A stretch of DNA of 64,000 nucleotides from Streptomyces phaeochromogenes (lineage in GTDB: Bacteria; Actinomycetota; Actinomycetes; Streptomycetales; Streptomycetaceae), in assembly GCF_001418655.1 (NCBI RefSeq), contig NZ_LIQZ01000044.1, forward strand, positions 1 to 64,000, written 5' to 3'. The notes beneath the pieces were generated by a model. The model made no database searches. It worked only from the letters and a program-made list of their open reading frames with translations, and had not been told where the DNA came from. Both the position numbers and the translations under genes were made by a program. Within the stretch, counting starts at the first letter, position 1. Each line of letters begins with the position of its first letter. This document shows positions 59,618 to 64,000 of the stretch, in pieces.

Positions 59618-59839
59618 ATGTCCACCACCCACCGCCGCGCGTCGGTCGCGCCGAAGCGATCGGCCGCCGAGGTCAACGAGGAGATCCGAGCCCTGTGGCT
59701 GCGGAGCGGTGGGACGCTGAGCGGCGAGCAGCGGCGGGTGTACCAGCGCCTCGTCCTGGAGTGGGCGGCGGCCTCCCCGCGCGCCCACTCGCACACCGAC
59801 TCCGCCCACTCGCAGACGGACTCGTCGAAGGCCGCCTGA
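59618..59839 (+). CDS. Small hypothetical protein (73 residues)
   Basis: The protein MSTTHRRASVAPKRSAAEVN and EEIRALWLRSGGTLSGEQRR looks like a compact helical domain, similar to short conserved proteins I recall in Streptomyces. The tail (HSHTDSAHSQTDSSKAA) is low-complexity with the repeat HSHTDSAHSQTDS. ATG at 59618 is chosen; the frame is open from 59507. Ribosome site unclear. Function unknown. Confidence 0.6.
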   Translation: MSTTHRRASVAPKRSAAEVNEEIRALWLRSGGTLSGEQRRVYQRLVLEWAAASPRAHSHTDSAHSQTDSSKAA

Positions 59840-59889
59840 CCGGCCTGACCGGGCGAGCCGCCTCGCGAGTGCCTTCCGAGCGCCTGGCG

Positions 59890-60717
59890 TCAGCCCTTCA
59901 TCGCCCCCTGGAGCAGGCCCGCGATGAAGCTGCGCTGGAAGATCACGAAGAGGATCAGGATCGGCAGCATCACGATGATCGTTCCCGCCGCCAGAGTGGG
60001 GATGTCCGTGCTGTTCTGACCGACGAAGAAGCCGAGGCCCGCGGGCGCCGTGTGCTTGGTCGTGTCCTGGATGAGCACCAGCACCAGCAGGAACTGGTTC
60101 CACGACCACATGAAGACCAGCAGCCCGAGCGTCATTAGGGACGGCCGGGCCAGCGGCAGCAGAATCCTCAGCAGGATCGTGGCCGACGAGGCACCGTCGA
60201 TCCGGGCCGCCTCCACCAGCGACGGCGGGGTCGACTGGAAGTGGGTGCGCATCCAGAACACGCTGAACGGCATGAACAGTGCGATCTCCACCAGGATCAC
60301 GCCCAGGTACGAGTTGGTCAGGCCGAAGCCCCGCAGGTCGAAGTAGAGCGGGACCACGATCAGTTCGACCGGGATGGTGAGCCCGGCGATGAAGAAGGCC
60401 GCGACCGTGTTGCCGCCCGGGAGCTTCATCGTGCCGAGCGCGTAGCCCGCGAGCGCCGCCAGGACCAGGGAGGCGGGGACCACACCGACCGCGATGGTGA
60501 GGCTGTGCTGGATCAGGTCGGAGAACCCGGCCACCGACCACGCCTGCTCGTAGTTGTCCCAGCTCCACCGCTCCGGCCAGGTAAGGCCCACCACCGGCGT
60601 GCCCGCGGGCTGCAGGGAGGCGAGGAAGACACTGAGGAACGGGATCACGACGGCGATCGCCATGACCGTCAGCAGCGCGTAACCCGACCAGCGTTCCTGG
60701 CGCGTGGCGGTGTTCAT
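59890..60717 (-). CDS. Sugar ABC transporter permease (MalG-type), second importer
   Basis: The 275-residue permease has six helices with GYALLTVMAIAVVIPFLSVFL first, FFIAGLTIPVELIVVPLYF central, and EAA loop SLVEAARIDGASSATILLRILLP near 165-187. It ends RSFIAGLLQGAMKG, standard for the MalG group. Its start overlaps the stop of the MalF-type gene upstream. Confidence 0.94.
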   Translation of the reverse strand: MNTATRQERWSGYALLTVMAIAVVIPFLSVFLASLQPAGTPVVGLTWPERWSWDNYEQAWSVAGFSDLIQHSLTIAVGVVPASLVLAALAGYALGTMKLPGGNTVAAFFIAGLTIPVELIVVPLYFDLRGFGLTNSYLGVILVEIALFMPFSVFWMRTHFQSTPPSLVEAARIDGASSATILLRILLPLARPSLMTLGLLVFMWSWNQFLLVLVLIQDTTKHTAPAGLGFFVGQNSTDIPTLAAGTIIVMLPILILFVIFQRSFIAGLLQGAMKG

Positions 60718-61658
60718 GACTCCGACCTCGACAGACGGTTGATGAGGTAGACGATCCCGAGTATCAGACAGCCGAGGACGACGGCCAGGGCCGCGGCGAG
60801 CCCCACCTTGCCCTCGGAGAACGCCAGCCGGTACACGAGCAGGCCCGGGACCGTCGTCTGTTCACCGGGGCCGCCGTTCGTCGTCACGTACACGATGTCG
60901 AAGCTGGCGAGCGCGGCCACCGTGGTCACGGTCATCGCGACGGCGATCTCGCCGCGCAGATGAGGCAGGGTGACGGAGACGAACTCCCGGACGGGCCCTG
61001 CCCCGTCGAGCCGGGCCGCCTCGTACAGACTGGGATCCACCTTCTGTACGCCGCTGAGGAAGAGCATCATGCACAGGCCGCTCAGCACCCAGGTGCCGAC
61101 GAGGCCCACGGCGATGAGCGCGGCGCCGAAGTCGCCGAGCCACGCCCGTGTCACCCCGTCCAGACCGACCGCGCGGAACGTCTGGTTCACCAGCCCGTCG
61201 TCCCCGTACAGCCAGCGCCAGGTCACACCGACGGCGACGAGCGGGACGACCTGCGGCAGCATGAACAGGAAGCGGTACGCCCCCATGCCGGGCCGCCGGA
61301 AACGGGCCAGCAGACCGGTCATCGCCAGGCCGACCACAATGGGGATGAAGGAGAAGAACACCACCAGCACCAGGGCGTTGAGCACGGACCGGCGCAGGAT
61401 GGAGTCCTGGAAGATCTCCTGGTAGTTGCCGAGTCCGACCCAGTCGCCCAGTGTCACGCCGTCCCACTCGAACAGCGAGAGATACGCCGTGTGCAGGGCG
61501 GGCAGCACCGCGAAGCAGAAGTAGACGGCGAACGCGGGCAGCACGTACACATACCCGCGATACGGGCTGCGCCTGCGGGGGGCCTGGGACTGGACCCGGA
61601 CCTCCGTCGTCCGGACCCGGACGTCCGGGGGCTGTTGGACCGGCGGCCTACTCGGCAT
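60714..61658 (-). CDS. Sugar ABC transporter permease (MalF-type), second importer
   Basis: The 314-residue permease has a basic N-terminus then YRGYVYVLPAFAVYFCFAVLP, LSLFEWDGVTLGDWVGLGNY and EAA loop SLYEAARLDGAGPVREFVSVTLP. It overlaps the binding-protein gene at its 5' end by 11 bases. Together with the next gene it forms the channel of a sugar importer. Confidence 0.94.
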   Translation of the reverse strand: MPSRPPVQQPPDVRVRTTEVRVQSQAPRRRSPYRGYVYVLPAFAVYFCFAVLPALHTAYLSLFEWDGVTLGDWVGLGNYQEIFQDSILRRSVLNALVLVVFFSFIPIVVGLAMTGLLARFRRPGMGAYRFLFMLPQVVPLVAVGVTWRWLYGDDGLVNQTFRAVGLDGVTRAWLGDFGAALIAVGLVGTWVLSGLCMMLFLSGVQKVDPSLYEAARLDGAGPVREFVSVTLPHLRGEIAVAMTVTTVAALASFDIVYVTTNGGPGEQTTVPGLLVYRLAFSEGKVGLAAALAVVLGCLILGIVYLINRLSRSES

Positions 61659-62994
61659 GGTGTTCCTCCCACTCGTCCTGAAGTGAGTCGAGGTAGTCCG
61701 AGGGATCTATGCGGTTCGCGATGAGTTTCTGGACGCCGGAGCGCAGCCGGTCGAGCATGGCGGGGGCGGCGAAGTCGGGGAACGTCGTGATCCCGTCGTC
61801 GGCGACGGCCCTGCGGTGGCCCTCCGCGATGTCGGCGAGCACGCCTTCCGGCTTCTTCACGGCGTCGGGGTTGGGCGGCATGAAACCGTTGTCGCTTATG
61901 ATCTGGCCGGCCTCGGGAGTGGTCAGGAAGTCGAGGAACGCGCCTGCCGCCTCGGGGTGTTCGGTCCTGGACGCGACGGCGTAGGAGACGCTGAAGCCCG
62001 AGGCCACGGTGGGGGCGGAGGCCTGTTCGCCCGGCATCGGGAAGAAGCCGACGTTGTCTCCCATGACGGTCGCCAACTGCCCTGCCGCCCAGTTGCCGTT
62101 GATGAGGAAGACACTGTCGCCCTTGGCGAACTGGGCGGTGGAGTCGACCTGCGCGGTGCCGTTCGCGGAGTCGTTGTAGTAGCCCTTGCGGCCCCAGTCG
62201 ATGACGAGCTTGCTGGCGGTGACGGCGGCCGGCGTCTCGATGGTCGCGCCCTTGGTGCCGTTGACCCAGTCCCAGTAATCATCCGTCGGCATCAGCTGGT
62301 TGAGGAGTGCGGCCCACAGATGCAGGCCGCCGGAGTCGAGCGCGCCGACCCCGAGCGGCGTCAGGTCCGCCTTCTTGGCCGCTGCGAGCTGGTCCTCGAA
62401 CTCCGCCACCGTCTTGGGCGGCCCGTCGATCCCGGCCTTCTTCGCGAGCTCCTTGTTGTAGTAGATGCCCGTCATCGACAGACCGGCCGGGACCCCGAAC
62501 AGGGCACGCCCGCCCGTGGCCTCACTGGTCTGCCCCGCCGTCAACTGGTCGAGGCTGACCGGGGGAATGGCCTTGTCCCAGCCGTACGCCTCCCGATAGG
62601 GCGCCAGGTCGAGGATGTGGCCGTCCGCCGCGAGATCGGTCATCCCGACCGCGTACTGAGCGATGTCGGGGGCGGTGTCGGACGTCATGGTGAGCTTCAG
62701 GTTCTGGACGTAGTCCGAGAACGTCTTGTACTGCGGCTCGACACTGATGTTCGGATGGCCCTTCTCGAACGCGGCGATCAGCGCGTCGACCATCAACGGG
62801 GCGTCGGCGAACTGCAGACGCAAGGTGATGTCCCCGTCCGGCACGGCGGTCGACGACGGCACACTGCGTGGACCCGGCACCGCCGCCGCGCTCCCGGGGG
62901 TCAGGGCGTCGCAGGCGGTGAGCGGCAGCACGAGGGCGGCGGCACAGACCGTCGCCGCGACGCGGCGGCGCACCCGGTGCGTCCTCTCCATCAT
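61648..62994 (-). CDS. Sugar ABC transporter substrate-binding lipoprotein, second importer
   Basis: The 448-residue protein has an N-terminal signal with lipobox LPLTAC (Cys about 28) and family-1 features: ITLRLQFADAPLMVDALIAAFEKGHPNISVEPQYKTFSDY, FGVPAGLSMTGIYYNKELAKKAG, FAKGDSVFLINGNWAAGQL. N-acetyl-sugar or aminosugar binding is possible given the neighbouring SIS protein, but not shown. The downstream permease start overlaps its stop. Confidence 0.93.
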   Translation of the reverse strand: MMERTHRVRRRVAATVCAAALVLPLTACDALTPGSAAAVPGPRSVPSSTAVPDGDITLRLQFADAPLMVDALIAAFEKGHPNISVEPQYKTFSDYVQNLKLTMTSDTAPDIAQYAVGMTDLAADGHILDLAPYREAYGWDKAIPPVSLDQLTAGQTSEATGGRALFGVPAGLSMTGIYYNKELAKKAGIDGPPKTVAEFEDQLAAAKKADLTPLGVGALDSGGLHLWAALLNQLMPTDDYWDWVNGTKGATIETPAAVTASKLVIDWGRKGYYNDSANGTAQVDSTAQFAKGDSVFLINGNWAAGQLATVMGDNVGFFPMPGEQASAPTVASGFSVSYAVASRTEHPEAAGAFLDFLTTPEAGQIISDNGFMPPNPDAVKKPEGVLADIAEGHRRAVADDGITTFPDFAAPAMLDRLRSGVQKLIANRIDPSDYLDSLQDEWEEHHAE

Positions 62995-63048
62995 CGGCCT
63001 CCTTGCGTAATCTCGGCGTCTCGGCGTCTCGGCGTGCGGATCGGTGCG

Positions 63049-63783
63049 TCAGCCCCGCGGACAGCGGTCCTTGACCTTCTCCAGCAGGGCGCTGTTGTGG
63101 CGCTCGGCGTCGCCGCCGGTGTTCTGACTGACGATCAACGGCGGTTTCTGGCCGTGGAGTTCGACGAGCAGCTCGGCCGCCCGGCAGGTCAGGGCGTTGA
63201 CGATCGCCGCCCCGACGACGGTCGACAGAGCACCCACGGTGAGGTCGCCCAGGGGCACCACCGCGTCGCCCGGGCGGCCGTGCGTGTCGATGACGATGTC
63301 GGCCACGTCGAGCAGGCGCCGACCCTCGACGTGCCGGGACTCGGCGCCCATCGAGTGGGCCCGGCTGGTGACGGCGACGACTGTCGCCCCCAACGCGCGG
63401 GCGCCGAGGGCGAATTCGACCGGCACGGCGTTGATGCCGGAGTTGGAGACGACGACCACCACCTCGCCGTCCCGGATGTCCGCAGTACTCAGGATCGCCG
63501 CCGCGTAGCCGCCGACGCGCTCCGCCGCACCCGCGTGCCGAGGGGTGGCGGGGGACAGCGCCGGGTCGGCGATCACGTTGACCGGCGCGAGGCCGCCCGC
63601 GCGCAACAGCGGCTCGATGGCGACGAGTTGCGAGTGGCCGCTGCCGAAGTAGTGGACGACACCACCGGCGGCGATGCTGTCCGCGATGGCACCGGCGGCG
63701 CGCTCGATCGCGGGCCGCTCGGCGGTGGCCAGCGCGGTGAGGTTCTCCTGGAGAGCGGCGAAGTAGGCGAGATCGGCGTTCAT
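63049..63783 (-). CDS. SIS-domain phosphosugar-binding protein (UPF0309-like)
   Basis: The 244-residue protein has a SIS fold: GGVVHYFGSGHSQLVAIEPLL, GEVVVVVSNSGINAVPVEFALGARALGATVVAVTS and GDLTVGALSTVVGAAIVNAL. The SNSG motif binds the phosphate of a phosphosugar. It probably isomerises or binds an amino-sugar phosphate that enters through the downstream importer. ATG at 63783 is chosen; the frame extends to 63930. Confidence 0.9.
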   Translation of the reverse strand: MNADLAYFAALQENLTALATAERPAIERAAGAIADSIAAGGVVHYFGSGHSQLVAIEPLLRAGGLAPVNVIADPALSPATPRHAGAAERVGGYAAAILSTADIRDGEVVVVVSNSGINAVPVEFALGARALGATVVAVTSRAHSMGAESRHVEGRRLLDVADIVIDTHGRPGDAVVPLGDLTVGALSTVVGAAIVNALTCRAAELLVELHGQKPPLIVSQNTGGDAERHNSALLEKVKDRCPRG

Positions 63784-63873
63784 CGTGTCGAGACCACCTG
63801 GGGTGTCGAGCGGGAGCCGTTTGTATGGCTGCGAGGGCCGTCTGCGTGGCTGCGGGAGCCGTCCGCGTGGCTG

Positions 63874-63885
63874 TGGACCGTACCA
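63874..63885. promoter_or_regulatory. GntR/HutC-type operator candidate, proximal
   Basis: TGGACCGTACCA is the reverse complement of TGGTACGGTCCA, a one-base variant of the core at 63984. It lies 91 bases upstream of the SIS gene. It resembles the DasR-type consensus TGGTCTAGACCA in its outer bases only. Confidence 0.55.
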
Positions 63886-63944
63886 GAGGACCGTGCGACT
63901 GCCCAGTCCTCCGGACAAGTGTGCTGTCACAACAGCTTTGTTCC

Positions 63945-63973
63945 TTGACCACCCCGCACACCCGTCCTAACCT
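63945..63973 (+). promoter_or_regulatory. Rightward promoter running out of the window
   Basis: TTGACC (63945-63950), 17 bases, TAACCT (63968-63973) is a good sigma-70-like match. It points to a plus-strand gene beyond base 64000, likely the divergent regulator. The palindrome at 63982-63997 lies at its expected start of transcription. Confidence 0.6.
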
Positions 63974-63981
63974 GAGCCGCA

Positions 63982-63997
63982 TGTGGTACGGACCACA
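63982..63997. promoter_or_regulatory. GntR/HutC-type operator candidate, distal
   Basis: TGTGGTACGGACCACA has perfect 6-base arms around ACGG. With the copy at 63874 it suggests a repressor controlling both the sugar operon and the divergent gene. Confidence 0.6.
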
Positions 63998-64000
63998 GGC

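Noticed and set aside
63982..63997. Canonical DasR (dre) site
   Set aside because: Outer TGGT/ACCA bases fit, but the central bases differ from TGGTCTAGACCA, so it is called only GntR/HutC-like.
1..64000. Integrase, transposase, attachment sites, tRNA or rRNA genes
   Set aside because: None was recognised in the intergenic stretches or among the proteins; tRNA detection by eye is incomplete.

Overview
The window is very GC-rich. Genes are tightly packed, start codons often overlap the previous stop (ATGA or GTGA), GTG starts are frequent, and terminators are hairpins without T-tracts. With a DUF6777/streptophobe pair, F420-type oxidoreductase, Tat-lipoprotein and a Streptomyces-type GC hairpin repeat, it reads as the chromosome of a Streptomyces or close relative. 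All calls come from reading the sequence; no database search was run. I saw no rRNA, tRNA, CRISPR, insertion sequence or phage gene.

Layout. 1-2.9 kb: end of an ABCG-type ABC exporter, a protein with a phosphothreonine-like repeat tail, and a Ser/Thr kinase, resembling the mycobacterial Rv1747/PknF pairing. 3.0-13.1 kb: housekeeping-like genes (methyltransferases, a streptophobe-type membrane protein, a DUF6777 protein, an FG-GAP protein, an epoxide hydrolase, a VOC protein, an ABC exporter). 13.3-21.2 kb: peptide ABC importer with CocE/X-Pro-type hydrolase and TetR regulator. 21.2-26.6 kb: IclR and double-Lrp regulators with a divergent amidohydrolase/AbgT transporter pair.

26.7-48.2 kb is the most striking block: an apparent meta-cleavage aromatic catabolic island. 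One minus-strand operon (32785 down to 26694) encodes a ferredoxin reductase, a 7Fe-type ferredoxin, hydratase, acylating acetaldehyde dehydrogenase, 4-hydroxy-2-oxovalerate aldolase, a luciferase-like monooxygenase and an alpha/beta hydrolase. A second (40151 down to 33872) encodes a Rieske oxygenase, a 38-residue membrane peptide, an M20-fold protein without its metal ligands, a LigB-type extradiol dioxygenase, a C-C hydrolase, an IclR regulator and two MaoC-like subunits. Plus-strand genes supply an ABC importer (its binding protein 7.6 kb from its ATPase and permease), a quinone-reductase-like enzyme, a second C-C hydrolase, a fused double CoA-transferase and a CoA ligase. Four copies of a related palindrome lie at the promoters, three of them just upstream of a TTGGGC -35-like element. 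This suggests one IclR-type activator controls the island. The substrate is not evident.

48.1-53.6 kb: SGNH-hydrolase lipoprotein, MFS exporter, PLP decarboxylase, a small membrane protein, and an L,D-transpeptidase. 53.7-59.8 kb: sugar ABC importer with a Gfo/Idh/MocA oxidoreductase and a divergent ROK regulator, with two matching operator-like sites between them. 59.9-64 kb: a second sugar ABC importer with a SIS-domain phosphosugar protein, preceded by two GntR/HutC-like palindromes.
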